From positions 558,001 to 622,000 of the forward strand of contig CAVRUQ010000011.1 in assembly GCA_963724405.1 (NCBI GenBank): a stretch of DNA of 64,000 nucleotides. The letters run 5' to 3'. Below the pieces are notes generated by a model that saw only the letters and a list, made by a program, of their open reading frames with translations, did no database searches and had not been told where the DNA came from. Source of the stretch: CAVQBJ01 sp963724405 (GTDB lineage: Bacteria; Actinomycetota; Thermoleophilia; Solirubrobacterales; Solirubrobacteraceae). Made by a program: the position numbers and the translations under genes. Of the stretch, positions 7,795 through 16,671 are shown piece by piece (position 1 is the stretch's first letter; the number at the start of each line of letters is the position of its first letter).

Positions 7795-8456
7795 CTACGT
7801 CTCGATGCCACGTCGCCGTGAAGCTCGCGACGACGCGGCGCCTCCCTTCATCCGCTCGCGGCGCCTCAGGCTGTCGGCCATGGACAGTCACCCGCACCAC
7901 AATGGTCCCTCAACGTCAAGCGTGCTCCGACAGCTCGGGCAGGTCGCGCGAGGCCTCGCTGATTCCGTACACCCAGCGGCCGCGACCGTCTGGCGCGGCG
8001 GAGATCCGGGGTCCTGGCGCGCGCTTCGTCGCGCGTTTCGATCGTCTCGATCTGGCTCGTCGGGCGCCGCGGCGGGCGTGCGGATCCCGCAGAAGCATGC
8101 GCGAAACGGGCCGGTGGCGGCACGCCTCCTGCTCCGGAGCGGCAGCCGCGTTGGCGCGCGGCGGCCGCGAACACTGCCGTCCCGCACACCGCGGTTACGA
8201 AGCGGTGCCACATCGCATGCCCGCGCGGGCGGAAATGCGAGTCTCGACCCGCGCGTGGCGACGCACCCGCTAGTCGCGAGGCGAGGGTGTGACGGGCGGT
8301 CGGCCGGCGATGCCGGCCGACGTAATTGCCTGACGCGGCCGATCTACTGATCTGGAGCCCGGCGCTGGCCGAGATGACCGGCGATGGCCGTCCGTGGCCG
8401 GCGACGTCCAGCAAACTGAATTCATGGGTCCCTCCCTCCCTTGGGTGGGGACTGGC
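7795..8456. other. Gene-poor stretch with a perfect hairpin
   Basis: About 660 bases without a recognisable gene. At 8299-8321 a perfect inverted repeat GTCGGCCGGC / GCCGGCCGAC encloses a 3-base loop. It has no T-run, so it is not a classic terminator. Other open frames here are Arg/Ala/Pro-rich and unconvincing. Confidence 0.35.
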
Positions 8457-8491
8457 TTGACAAGCCGCTGCTGTACTGCCATTGTGAGCAC
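8457..8491 (+). promoter_or_regulatory. Promoter/operator of the DUF1778-GNAT module
   Basis: A perfect TTGACA (-35) at 8457-8462 is followed 17 bases later by CATTGT as a weak -10. TGTACT and AGCACA (8472-8492) form an imperfect inverted repeat across the -10 region, a plausible binding site for the antitoxin. The ATG is only a few bases downstream. Confidence 0.5.
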
Positions 8492-8770
8492 ATGTCAACG
8501 ACCAAGGAACAACGCCTCCAGATCAGGGTCGGGCCCGCTGATAAGGCTCTGCTTGAACGAGCGGCCGCTGCATCCCACCTCAACGTGTCGGCGTTCGTAG
8601 TCCAAGCTGCGGCGGCGAAAGCGGAGGAGATCCTCGCGGAGCGGTCGAGCATCCGCCTGACCCGTGAGGTCGCAATCGCGTTCACCGAGGCGCTCGAGCG
8701 ACCGGCCGAGGTCAACGACCGGCTCGCCACAGCAATGCGACGCAAGCGCACCTTCAGCTGGCTTGATTGA
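8492..8770 (+). CDS. DUF1778 (TacA-like) antitoxin
   Basis: A 92-residue protein. The N-terminal LQIRVGPADKALLERAAAAS with LNVSAFVVQAAA is the ribbon-helix-helix DNA-binding domain of DUF1778 antitoxins. The C-terminal tail (TEALERPAEVNDRL) is the part that wraps the GNAT toxin. I placed the start at the ATG 8492, where homology begins and close behind a promoter. The gene overlaps the acetyltransferase by 8 bases. It should neutralise the toxin and repress its own operon. Confidence 0.88.
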   Translation: MSTTKEQRLQIRVGPADKALLERAAAASHLNVSAFVVQAAAAKAEEILAERSSIRLTREVAIAFTEALERPAEVNDRLATAMRRKRTFSWLD

Positions 8771-9284
8771 GCTCCGCCGGCCGGCGCTGCTCGACCCGCG
8801 CCGACACGACCGCGAGCGGTTCGACAGCGGAGAAGCGGCCCTCGACGAGTGGCTGCGCCGCTACGCCGGGCAGAACCGACGCCGTGACACCGCCGCAACG
8901 TGGGTCATCGCCGACGTCGACGACCTCGTCGTGGCCTCCGCAAGCGTGGCGATGACCGGCATCGATCGGTCGGCAGCCCCTGAAATCGTCGCCAAGGGGG
9001 CCCCAGACCCCGTTCCGGCTCTCCTGCTCGGCAGGTTGGTTGTCGACCGCCGCTACGCCAACCTCGGCATTGGGACCGCCCTCGCGGCGCACGTCCTCGC
9101 CACAGCCGTCGAGCTCAACGCGAAGGCGGCTTGCCGCGTCGTCGTCGTCACCGCCCTGAACCAAAATGCGCAAGCGTGGTGGGAGCGGCTTGGGTTCCAT
9201 CCCTTCGAGCCGGACGATCCCGATCGTCTGGACCTCTATCTGCTCACTTCCGAGATCGAGACGACGCTCAAGAGAGCGCGATAG
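8763..9284 (+). CDS. GNAT-family toxin (TacT-like aminoacyl-tRNA acetyltransferase)
   Basis: A 173-residue Gcn5-related N-acetyltransferase. The start is a TTG overlapping the antitoxin stop, because family homology (LRRPALLDP, FDSGEAALDEWLRRYA) begins there. The acetyl-CoA loop RRYANLGIGTAL follows LLGRLVVD, and ALNQNAQAWWERLGFHPF is the typical C-terminal part. Family knowledge: toxins paired with DUF1778 acetylate the amino group of charged tRNAs and stop translation. A second such module lies at 49439-50214 with the same gene order and TTG toxin start. Confidence 0.87.
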   Translation: MIELRRPALLDPRRHDRERFDSGEAALDEWLRRYAGQNRRRDTAATWVIADVDDLVVASASVAMTGIDRSAAPEIVAKGAPDPVPALLLGRLVVDRRYANLGIGTALAAHVLATAVELNAKAACRVVVVTALNQNAQAWWERLGFHPFEPDDPDRLDLYLLTSEIETTLKRAR

Positions 9285-9838
9285 CGCTGCGCCCCGCGAA
9301 TTGGACGATCCGATCGCGGCGAGACCTCGTCACCTGATGACCGCGCCATCCGGGTCCCGAAGCCGATGCGCGGGAGGGCGCTTCGCAGCAGAAAGCAGGG
9401 CCGCCGCCTCGCGTCCAGGTGGGGCCTTTCCTTGAGCGCCCGCGGGGCGATGCCGACGCTCACGCCGACACGCTCGCCGCCGGGCACGAAGCGGTAGCAC
9501 AGCCGAGCGCCGCCTAACGCTGCTCCTCCTCGCCGAAAGCAGCGGCGCGACCGAATCTGACGCACGGTGCCCCGCCCACGTAGCGAGGCGGGTCCGTCCG
9601 GTCTGAGCGCGGGCCTTCGGGGTCAGCGATTGGCGAGGGTCGAGAGCGGCAAGAACTCGCTGTGAAGCCCACTCCCGGGCCGTGCTGCGTGTCGGACCGG
9701 GCGCGATCGGCTGGCGCGTCCAAGCAGCTACGACGCGACTCTCGTGTAGGCGAGACACCGCGTTGCGTGGCTGCTAAGGGAGGCCACAACCGCTGGCGCC
9801 AAGTCGTACTGCACAGGCGCTTGGCTACGCTTCGGCGC
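9285..9838. other. Gene-poor stretch
   Basis: About 550 bases between the GNAT toxin and the MTHFR-like gene. A minus-strand frame around 9380-9520 is somewhat protein-like (ARLCYRFVPGGERVGVSVG) but lacks a start or a recognisable family. A TACGCT box near 9825-9830 lies 7-8 bases before the next GTG and could be its -10 for a leaderless message. Confidence 0.35.
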
Positions 9839-10759
9839 GTGGAGCTGCAGCGGCGCATTGCGGAGGGGACGGGTGAGTTCCTGCTCTTCGCGCTGACGCC
9901 ACCGCGCTTGACGACCGAACCGGAGCACGCCCGTCAGATCGCCGCGAAGACGCTCGAGCGCCTGCGCCCCGTGGGCATCGACGGCCTCGTGCTCTACGAC
10001 ATTGATAACGAGAGCGACCGCAATCCCGAGGAACGGCCCTTTCCGTTCCTGCCTACCATGGACCCCGCCGACTACCTCGCTCGCGATCTCGTCGGCTTGG
10101 AGGTACCCGCAATCGTGTACCGCGCTGTCAGCAAGTACCCAGAGCAACAGCTTCAGTCGTGGCTCAGCGAACAGGCCCCGACCCAGGCGCTGTCGGTGTT
10201 CGTCGGTGCGTCGTCCCGTGAAAAGCCGGTCGCGACCTCTCTGCCGCGGGCCTACGAACTACGCAGTGAGGTGCGCCCGGATCTCCTGCTTGGAGGTGTG
10301 GCGATCCCAGAGCGCCACGCGCGCGGCGGCACGGAGCACCTCCGTCTGCTTGCGAAGCAGGCTGCAGGTTGCTCGTTCTTTGTCACCCAGATCGTCTATG
10401 ACGTCAACGCCGCGAAGGATCTGGTCTCCGACTATCACTACGAGTGCGCCGCTCGTGGCCTCAAGCCGGCGCCGATCGTCTTTACGTTCTCGGTCTGCGG
10501 GTCGCTGAAGACATTGGAGTTCGTTCAGTGGCTCGGTGTCGACGTGCCGCGCTGGATCGAGAACGAGCTGCGCCACGCGGAGAACACCCTAGACGCGTCC
10601 TACGACCAAGCCGTTGCTACGGCCGTCGAGCTGATCGCATTCTGCCGGCGCGTCGGCGTCCCATTCGGGGTCAGCGTCGAGAGCGTCTCAATCCGCCAAG
10701 TCGAGATCGACGCCTCCGTCCGCCTCGCAACCCGGCTACAGGCAGAGGTACGTCGCTAA
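9839..10759 (+). CDS. Methylenetetrahydrofolate reductase-like (MetF superfamily) protein
   Basis: A 306-residue TIM-barrel protein. FALTPPR near the start, GGVAIPERHA followed by LRLLAKQAAGCSFFVTQIVYD, and the late helices around VELIAFCRRVGVPFGVSVES align with the MetF/MTHFR fold, which binds FAD and methylene-tetrahydrofolate. The folate-site residues cannot be verified by eye, and the N-terminus is shorter than in classical MetF. It may be a MetF-like partner enzyme and not the housekeeping reductase. I chose the GTG at 9839 because protein-like sequence begins there (VELQRRIAEGTGEFLLF). It stands alone on its strand. Confidence 0.7.
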   Translation: MELQRRIAEGTGEFLLFALTPPRLTTEPEHARQIAAKTLERLRPVGIDGLVLYDIDNESDRNPEERPFPFLPTMDPADYLARDLVGLEVPAIVYRAVSKYPEQQLQSWLSEQAPTQALSVFVGASSREKPVATSLPRAYELRSEVRPDLLLGGVAIPERHARGGTEHLRLLAKQAAGCSFFVTQIVYDVNAAKDLVSDYHYECAARGLKPAPIVFTFSVCGSLKTLEFVQWLGVDVPRWIENELRHAENTLDASYDQAVATAVELIAFCRRVGVPFGVSVESVSIRQVEIDASVRLATRLQAEVRR

Positions 10760-11197
10760 TCCGCACCACCCGCATCCAGGTTGGCGCAAGCCACCCGACT
10801 GCACCGCGCCGTTCGGCGGCAACGCGGCACGAGGCGCTTCGCAACCCTGCTGCCGCCTCCAGCGACAAGCGGCAACGACCGGGGGGTCCACCGCGCACCA
10901 CGGCTCGACTGCGGTTGCGAGCGCACGCGGTCACCGCGCGCCGGCGCTGCTCAGCAACACGGATGGCAACGCGATGCGCTGGCGTCGTGAGCACCCCGCA
11001 CGGCTGAAAGCAGGGGGCACCGCTCGGTCCACCGCGAGTCTCGCAAATCGCCACGAGCGTGTTCGCCGCCCGGATGGCGACGTCCACGGCCCGGGTCGGT
11101 CGGGCACTCCCCCGCAAGCCGCGCAAGGCAAGTGCGCCCACCTGGCCATCGGGAAGCCCGTGGTGAAATGAAGGGAGGTCCGGCTCTCCATGTCTGA
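10760..11197. other. Intergenic stretch without a recognised gene
   Basis: About 440 bases downstream of the MTHFR-like gene. Open frames on both strands are low-complexity Arg/Ala/Gly and match nothing known. Confidence 0.35.
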
Positions 11198-11242
11198 CTC
11201 CGTAGTAGTCGGAGCGAGCTGGGGGCGGCGCCCCCAGCTCGC
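11198..11242. terminator. Double hairpin between convergent genes
   Basis: At 11214-11242 a perfect 13-bp inverted repeat (GCGAGCTGGGGGC and its complement) encloses a 3-base loop. Directly before it CTCCG/CGGAG forms a small hairpin. It lies between genes that converge from both sides, so a bidirectional transcription stop is likely, although no T-run follows. Confidence 0.5.
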
Positions 11243-11277
11243 GCGCTCCTCGATCGTCTCGGGAGCCGGCACTCGGG

Positions 11278-12444
11278 CTAGCTCGTGGTGATACCGGCTG
11301 TAGTGGTGCTTCCCGTCGCCTGGACGGGAGAGCTCGGCAGCTGGGTCACGGTCCCACCGTCGACGGCGAAGACCCCGACGCTGTTCAGCTTTGCCATGTT
11401 CAGATACAGCGTCCGACCGCCGGGGCTCAGCGCCACGTCGGTGCCCGTGACACCCGCGGTCGCGCTTACGGGTGTATTGCTGAGCAGGCTCAGCGTCCCG
11501 CCGGGGGCGATGGCGTAGCTCGAGATTTCGGCCGAGCCCGTATCGAGCGCATACAGGTATCGACCGTCGGGGCTGATGACCTGCCAGCACGGCGCAGTCT
11601 GGAGATCGGCGAACGGCGAGGCGCCGATCGGCGAGAGCGTGCCGTCGGGGAGGTCGTAGAACGCCGAGACGGTACCGAGGCCAGTGCCGTTATGAGCGTT
11701 GTCGACGAACAGCTGATCCGGATCGGTGGGCCGGAACTGGCTGCCAAACGGCCCGAGGCCTTGCGCGGCGTATGGTGAACGCGGCGCCGGGTGCGGGCGC
11801 CCGCTGGGGTCGAGGGTAAAGCTATCGATCAGAGACGTTCCCACTCGCATGCCTGCGAGTCTGGTGTTGGTGCTGTTGAGCACGATTTCGCCGGGTGCGG
11901 ACCCGGCCGGTAGCGTCACGGTCGACCCCGGAATCGGGACCAGCTGGCCGCCTGGGGTGAGAGTGAAGCCCGTGTAGTTGGTGCCGCCGGCGCCAGTGTT
12001 GGAGACATAGACCAAACCGTGATTGACAGCGATGCTGTTGGGCTCTACCCCGCCTGAGGCAAAGGGGCTGCCCGGCACCGGTGTCAGCGAGCCGTTGGGG
12101 TCGATGCGAAGCACCGAGATCTGGTTGCTGCCGGCGTCTGCGGCAAGCAAATACTGTCCATGATCGGTTGTCTGGGTGGCCCCCTGCGAGGCGAGACCTG
12201 CTCCGAGGCCCGCGCCGCCGGCGGCAAAGGGCGACCCCGGTAGCGTGGTCAGAGCGCCGTCAGCGTCCCGGCTGAAGCCGGAGATCGTGTTCGCCCCGGC
12301 CGTGTTGTTGTCCAGGTAGACAAAGCCCCGGGCATGGCCAGGCCAGCCGAAGTTGATCCCGTTATCGGCGGAAGCGACTCCCGGGAACGCCAGAACTCCT
12401 GCTAGCAATGCCAATGACGGCCACATACGTGAAAGCAAGCGCAT
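11278..12444 (-). CDS. Secreted beta-propeller (YncE/lactonase-like) protein
   Basis: A 388-residue exported protein. It starts with a signal peptide (LALLAGVLAFPGVASA, cleavage before DNG). The mature part consists of about six or seven repeats of roughly 50 residues carrying motifs such as PNGSLTPVPGSPFASGG, PDGTLSPIGASPF and SPDGRYLYALDTGS. That pattern is typical of YncE-like or 6-phosphogluconolactonase-like seven-bladed propellers. The ATG at 12442-12444 has AAGGAG 8 bases upstream; a GTG two codons earlier is too close to the ribosome binding site. Likely an extracellular binding or scaffold protein; enzymatic activity is doubtful. Confidence 0.82.
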   Translation of the reverse strand: MRLLSRMWPSLALLAGVLAFPGVASADNGINFGWPGHARGFVYLDNNTAGANTISGFSRDADGALTTLPGSPFAAGGAGLGAGLASQGATQTTDHGQYLLAADAGSNQISVLRIDPNGSLTPVPGSPFASGGVEPNSIAVNHGLVYVSNTGAGGTNYTGFTLTPGGQLVPIPGSTVTLPAGSAPGEIVLNSTNTRLAGMRVGTSLIDSFTLDPSGRPHPAPRSPYAAQGLGPFGSQFRPTDPDQLFVDNAHNGTGLGTVSAFYDLPDGTLSPIGASPFADLQTAPCWQVISPDGRYLYALDTGSAEISSYAIAPGGTLSLLSNTPVSATAGVTGTDVALSPGGRTLYLNMAKLNSVGVFAVDGGTVTQLPSSPVQATGSTTTAGITTS

Positions 12445-12613
12445 TTGCACTTCTCCTTCCGCTTTAGACAGTGAGAAGTCCGGTTCCTGCCAACCCCCGC
12501 CCTTGCTCGCGTGCCTGTCGACCGGACGATGCTCGTATACGCGGGGACGCGAAGCGGTGAGTGGCGATCGGGCGGTTCAGTCTTACTGCGGCGGACGCCT
12601 CGATGCCGGGTGA

Positions 12614-12727
12614 GCCGGACTGATCGACCGAGTCGAGGCCATCGGGGGCACCATGCACATCGACAGCCGTGCCGGCCTCGGGACCGCTGTCCACGTCAAG
12701 CTGCCCATCCAATCAACCCGAAGCTGA
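12614..12727 (+). pseudogene. C-terminal remnant of a sensor histidine kinase
   Basis: After an in-frame TGA (12611-12613) a 37-codon frame reads AGLIDRVEAIGGTMHIDS, then AGLGTAVHVKLPI, then stop. This is the G2-box end of the HATPase domain of NarL-partner-type histidine kinases. Nothing upstream continues the domain in any frame, so only the last part of the gene survives. Confidence 0.65.
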
Positions 12728-12938
12728 GGCACGCGGGACCGGCGGGCGACGTGTCGCCGCTCATCAGCAGCCCAATCAACACGGCCGGCACAATGATGGC
12801 GCTGCCGCGCCGAGCCTAGGAAATCGTCCCTGCCCATCGGACTGAGTCAGAGAGCGCCCGACCGGCGGTAAGAATCTCGCGAGCGCTCGTACTCAGTCAC
12901 GAGACACACAAGGGCAACTGGGTTTCCGTTGAAAGTGA

Positions 12939-13418
12939 GTGGCGGTGAGCACACAGCACGACAAGACTGATGATCGTTGGGCGCTGCTGGACCGACGAGA
13001 ACTGGTAGCTCTTGGTCGGACTCTTGTTACAGAGCGACCGGAGAACCTTGGATGCACGGTGACGGCGCGAAGCAGTCGGGTCGGCGGCAAACTCGACGTC
13101 GAAACTCCCTCGAGCCGCAGAATCGAGGTCTTCGTGTCCATTCAGCGGCTAGGAGGCTACGTGTTCTGGACGAAGCGGCGCTTTCAGCCGGCTGGCAATC
13201 GGTTCGCGGCAATCGTGCTGCTGGCCGACGCCGACCATCCCGATCTGTACCTGGTGCCCAGCATCGAGTGGCGCAGCGCGTCGCCTCCTTTCACCGACCG
13301 CGACAACGTCGGCAAGAAGAGCGAGCCGGAGTACGGCGTCTCGCTAGCTCGTTCATCGCTGCCGGCGCTGCAGCGATACCTCTGGGGCGCGACGTCAGGA
13401 CACGATCAGTTTCGCTAA
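12939..13418 (+). CDS. Hypothetical protein
   Basis: A 159-residue soluble protein starting at a GTG. The middle contains a conserved-looking core (VGGKLDVETPSSRRIEVFVS, GGYVFWTKRRFQPAGNRFAA, ADHPDLYLVPS) with alternating strands and charged residues. Together with the Asp/Glu and Lys positions this faintly recalls PD-(D/E)XK nuclease-like folds, but I cannot assign it. It has no membrane segments and neither neighbour is on the same operon. The composition is clearly that of a real protein. Confidence 0.6.
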   Translation: MAVSTQHDKTDDRWALLDRRELVALGRTLVTERPENLGCTVTARSSRVGGKLDVETPSSRRIEVFVSIQRLGGYVFWTKRRFQPAGNRFAAIVLLADADHPDLYLVPSIEWRSASPPFTDRDNVGKKSEPEYGVSLARSSLPALQRYLWGATSGHDQFR

Positions 13419-13630
13419 GCGTCAGCCAAGCGGCCAGGTAGGTCGATCGCGTGGGACCGGTGCGGTGGCAACGGGGCGCACAAGCGTGCGGCCCGCAGCT
13501 AGCCGCCACCGAAAAAGCGGCTCTCCGTGACTGATCTGGGTGGCGCCGTCGCTGGCTGCGGTCGCGCTGCCAGTCGTGGGCAGGCGGGCCGTCCGGCAGC
13601 CCCGGATCCCGCGGCACACATGTCGTGCGC

Positions 13631-14131
13631 CTACGCCGGACCACCATCGCGATCCCGTGTTCGGTGGGCGGCCAGAACGGCCAACTGCAGGCTCGCAAGC
13701 AGCAGGTAGAGGACGGTAGCGGCGAATGGTCCGAGCAGCCAGGCCAGCCAGCCGTGGATCTCGCTGATCAAGGAGACGGCTGCGATGGCGACGCCTAGAG
13801 CGACCCAGTCGAGCACGCCCGCGAGCACGCGATCCTGGCGGCGCTCGATGGGCTTCGCACGGCTGATGACTCCAATGGCAAGCACTCCGAGTACGTTGAA
13901 GCCAACGATCGCCCCCGCGACGAACATCAGGCTGTCGGCGAAGCTTGGCGTGCCGTGCGAGCGCAGCAGCAGCGCGCCGCAGCTCCAAATCGCCAGCGTG
14001 TAGCCGTACGGAGTTGCGCTCGCAGGGATGATCGTCGCAAGTGAGGAGCGGAGCGCGCCGCCCGTCGCGTCGCGTTCGCGGGCGCCGCCGACGGTCACGA
14101 TATTGACCGGGCGGCCATGCTGAGCGTCCAC
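13631..14131 (-). CDS. Hypothetical four-helix membrane protein
   Basis: A 166-residue protein with a short charged N-terminus and four hydrophobic segments (YGYTLAIWSCGALLL, SLMFVAGAIVGFNVLGVLAI, LDWVALGVAIAAVSLI, LLGPFAATVLYLLLASLQLA). The C-terminus is charged. I recognise no family. It is transcribed alone on the minus strand, divergent from the operon that starts at 14448. The hydrophobic pattern makes a real gene likely. Confidence 0.65.
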   Translation of the reverse strand: MDAQHGRPVNIVTVGGARERDATGGALRSSLATIIPASATPYGYTLAIWSCGALLLRSHGTPSFADSLMFVAGAIVGFNVLGVLAIGVISRAKPIERRQDRVLAGVLDWVALGVAIAAVSLISEIHGWLAWLLGPFAATVLYLLLASLQLAVLAAHRTRDRDGGPA

Positions 14132-14447
14132 CGCATTAGCTCCTCTGTTGATCCGGCGCAGATCCTGTGGCTCTTGCGTTCCCGCGAGTCAATTCACCCG
14201 TTCACGGACGTCAGAGTCGCGCCGCTGACGATTCTTACCCGCCCCTAGCCCGGCACCGCGAGGCGCGTCCACCAGACGGGTATGAGGCTGCAGCGTTCAT
14301 GGCCACTTTTCTTGTGAAGCCCCGGTAAGAGCCGCGGCCGGTCGGCCACTGATTCAGCTGACCAAGCGAGCAGCGAACGGGAAAGGCATACCGCGATGAG
14401 GGACCTAAAGCGAGACCGGCGACCCGAGCGTCACGAGGCGGCTGCGC
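14132..14447. other. Divergent intergenic region
   Basis: About 316 bases between the minus-strand membrane protein and the DUF1440 operon. It must carry promoters for both directions, but I see no clear boxes, hairpins or repeats. Confidence 0.35.
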
Positions 14448-14978
14448 GTGAGAGGGGCGCCCGTGGTCGGGTCGAAGCGGACCGATAGCATCCTGGTGGG
14501 TCTGGTCGCGTCGTGGCTGAAGGCTTTTAGTGAGCCGCGCTTGCAGGTCGTCGCGGAGTCGGTCTTGCCACCATCGCCCGCGCAGAAGGAGGACGTCGGA
14601 GCGGATCCGAGCGGTCATCCGCAGAACATGCCCCCCGCCGTTATCGTCGGCCGCGCTGCCTGCGCGTTGGGTTACGCAGGGCTGACCGACGGACAACGAG
14701 TCAGTGCGCAGCGCGTGATCCACTACACGCTCGGCACCGGCCTCGGCGTTGCCTACAGCGATGCGGCAGCACGGTGGCCGGCCGCGACCCGGGGACGGGG
14801 CACTTTAGCCGGACTGGCAATCTACGCGGGCAGTCATGGCTCGGTCCTCCCGGCGCTCGGGATCCAGCGCGCTCCGTGGCGGCTCGCCCCCGCGGCAGTC
14901 GCATGGGAGGTGAGCGCGCACATCGTCTTCGGCGCCGCGCTAGAGGCCGCGCGGCGCGTCCTCGGAGCGTCCGGGTGA
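14448..14978 (+). CDS. DUF1440 (YagU-like) membrane protein
   Basis: A 176-residue protein related to YagU/DUF1440 inner-membrane proteins. It has a first helix (ILVGLVASWLKAFSEPRLQ), a cytoplasmic LPPSPAQKEDVG segment, then hydrophobic helices (TLGTGLGVAYSDAAARWP, VAWEVSAHIVFGAALEAA). YagU is linked to acid resistance in E. coli; the biochemical role is unknown. The GTG start is not certain, and a second GTG lies five codons later. The stop overlaps the GTG of the SDR gene, placing it first in a five-gene operon. Confidence 0.72.
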   Translation: MRGAPVVGSKRTDSILVGLVASWLKAFSEPRLQVVAESVLPPSPAQKEDVGADPSGHPQNMPPAVIVGRAACALGYAGLTDGQRVSAQRVIHYTLGTGLGVAYSDAAARWPAATRGRGTLAGLAIYAGSHGSVLPALGIQRAPWRLAPAAVAWEVSAHIVFGAALEAARRVLGASG

Positions 14979-15826
14979 GCCGGCCCTCCGCTGAGCCTCG
15001 AGTCGGACGCGGCGGCGTCCCCGGGCTGGAGGGAAAGAATCTCCTGGTGACCGGCGGCTCCTCCGGCATCGGCCAGGCTGTCGCCGTGCGGTTCGCTCGG
15101 CAGGGCGCCAACGTCGCGATCAACTACCGGACATCGCCCGGTGAGGCGTCCGAGACCGAAGCGCAAGTACACGCATGTATGGAGACGGTCCGCCGGCAGG
15201 GCGTCCGCGACGTCCTGGTCAAGGGCGATGTTGCGGATGAGCAGGACGTGGTGCACATGCTTGACGAGACGACGGAGCGTCTCGGCGGCCTCGACGTCTT
15301 GGTCAACAACGCGGGCGTTCAGATCTCGCGACCTTCCGAGCAGCTGGCCAGCGCGGACTTCGACCGGGTCCTGGCCGTCAACCTGCGGGGAGCCTTCCTA
15401 TGCGCACGCGAAGCGATCAAGCGCTTCCTGGGCGACGGGATACCGGGCGTCGTGATCAACGTCTCCAGCGTTCACCAGGCCATACCCAAGCCGAGCTATC
15501 TGGGGTATAGCGTCAGCAAGGGCGGCATGCAGAACCTGACGAGCACCCTCGCGCTGGAGTATGCCGGCCGGGGTATCCGAGTCAACGCTGTCGCTCCCGG
15601 CGCCACCATTACCCCGATCAACCGCGCCTGGACGGACGATCCGGTGAAGGCGGCCATGGTGGCCGACCACATCCCGCTTGGCCGCGCCGGGACCGCCGAG
15701 GAGATGGCCGGCGTGTGCGCGTTCCTCGCGTCCGACGATGCCGCCTACATCACGGGCCAGACGATCTTCGTGGACGGTGGCCTGACCCTATATGCCGACT
15801 TTCGAGAGCCGTGGTCATCCGAGTGA
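14975..15826 (+). CDS. Short-chain dehydrogenase/reductase (glucose 1-dehydrogenase-like)
   Basis: A 283-residue classical SDR. The cofactor loop TGGSSGIG is at about residues 26-33, NNAG near 110, the catalytic Ser in VINVSSVHQ, and YSVSK supplies Tyr178 and Lys182. The C-terminal GRAGTAEEMAGVCAFLASDD and GQTIFVDGG are typical of the glucose/ribitol dehydrogenase group. NAD(P)-dependent oxidation of a polyol or sugar is likely; the substrate is unknown. The GTG start overlaps the DUF1440 stop, and the stop overlaps the start of the next gene, so translation is coupled on both sides. Confidence 0.88.
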   Translation: MSRPSAEPRVGRGGVPGLEGKNLLVTGGSSGIGQAVAVRFARQGANVAINYRTSPGEASETEAQVHACMETVRRQGVRDVLVKGDVADEQDVVHMLDETTERLGGLDVLVNNAGVQISRPSEQLASADFDRVLAVNLRGAFLCAREAIKRFLGDGIPGVVINVSSVHQAIPKPSYLGYSVSKGGMQNLTSTLALEYAGRGIRVNAVAPGATITPINRAWTDDPVKAAMVADHIPLGRAGTAEEMAGVCAFLASDDAAYITGQTIFVDGGLTLYADFREPWSSE

Positions 15827-16665
15827 GCAACCAGGCCACCGACTGGTGGCCGTCGCCATTCGGCGACGAAGACGAGCTCGGGATGCTCAACCACATCACC
15901 GACGCGACGCGCACGGCAGCGCTGCGGCTGGTGCGTAGGGGTCGAATATACGACCTGGGGCGGGTGCTCGACGAGCACGCGCCCGTCTTCCCGGGGCGCT
16001 ATTTCCGCCAGACGCTGGTAACCAGCGCCCATCACATCAATCGTGGCGGACTGGGAGCAAATCGGGTCAACTGGATCACCGAGCATGTCGCGGGCACCCA
16101 GCAGCTCGGGACACACCTCGACGCGCTATGTCACCTTCAGATAGGAGAGCGCGGCTACAACGGCTGGAGTGTTTCGGACCTCGCCGGGACGGCAGGCGTG
16201 ACGCGGCTGGGTGTCGAGACAGTGCCGCAGATCGTGACCCGCGGCTGGCTGGTGGATGTCGCGCCACTAGCTCGCGGCGAGGTGATCGGCGTGCCGGATA
16301 TCGACGCGCGACCGGGCGATGCGGTGTTGTTCCACACCGGCTGGGGCGCTCATTGGGACGACGCCGATACGTATTTGGCGGGTGAGCCGGGACCAGGCAT
16401 GGAGCTGGCGAGCTGGCTGGTGCAACGAGGCGTCGCGCTCACCGGCTGCGACACGTGGAGCTACGGCCCGGTCCCGGCCGAGGACCCCGAGCGGCCGTTC
16501 GAGGTCCCGCAATTCCTCAACGTCCGCCACGGCGTGTTTGTTGTCGAAAACCTCGACACATCGGCGCTCGCGCTCGACGGCGTGCGCGAGTTCGCGCTGA
16601 TCCTCACCCACGCAAAGCTGCGCGGTGCGACGGGGGCGTGGACCTCGCCGATCGCGCTGGTCTAG
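15823..16665 (+). CDS. Cyclase/kynurenine-formamidase family hydrolase
   Basis: A 280-residue metal-dependent hydrolase of the cyclase family (PF04199). The signature is QLGTHLDALCH near residue 95 (family pattern H-x-G-T-H-x-D-x-x-x-H), supported by DAVLFHTGW and the late catalytic region VALTGCDTWS. The first position of the family motif is Gln here, not His. Members open lactams, amides or lactones. I use the GTG overlapping the SDR stop; a GTG four codons upstream is an alternative. With an SDR before it and a GMC oxidoreductase after it, it may act on an oxidised intermediate. Confidence 0.82.
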   Translation: MSNQATDWWPSPFGDEDELGMLNHITDATRTAALRLVRRGRIYDLGRVLDEHAPVFPGRYFRQTLVTSAHHINRGGLGANRVNWITEHVAGTQQLGTHLDALCHLQIGERGYNGWSVSDLAGTAGVTRLGVETVPQIVTRGWLVDVAPLARGEVIGVPDIDARPGDAVLFHTGWGAHWDDADTYLAGEPGPGMELASWLVQRGVALTGCDTWSYGPVPAEDPERPFEVPQFLNVRHGVFVVENLDTSALALDGVREFALILTHAKLRGATGAWTSPIALV

Positions 16666-16671
16666 AAGCCG

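Noticed and set aside
8299..8321. Perfect GC hairpin as a terminator
   Set aside because: No T-run and no gene ending nearby; kept only as a note within a gene-poor stretch.
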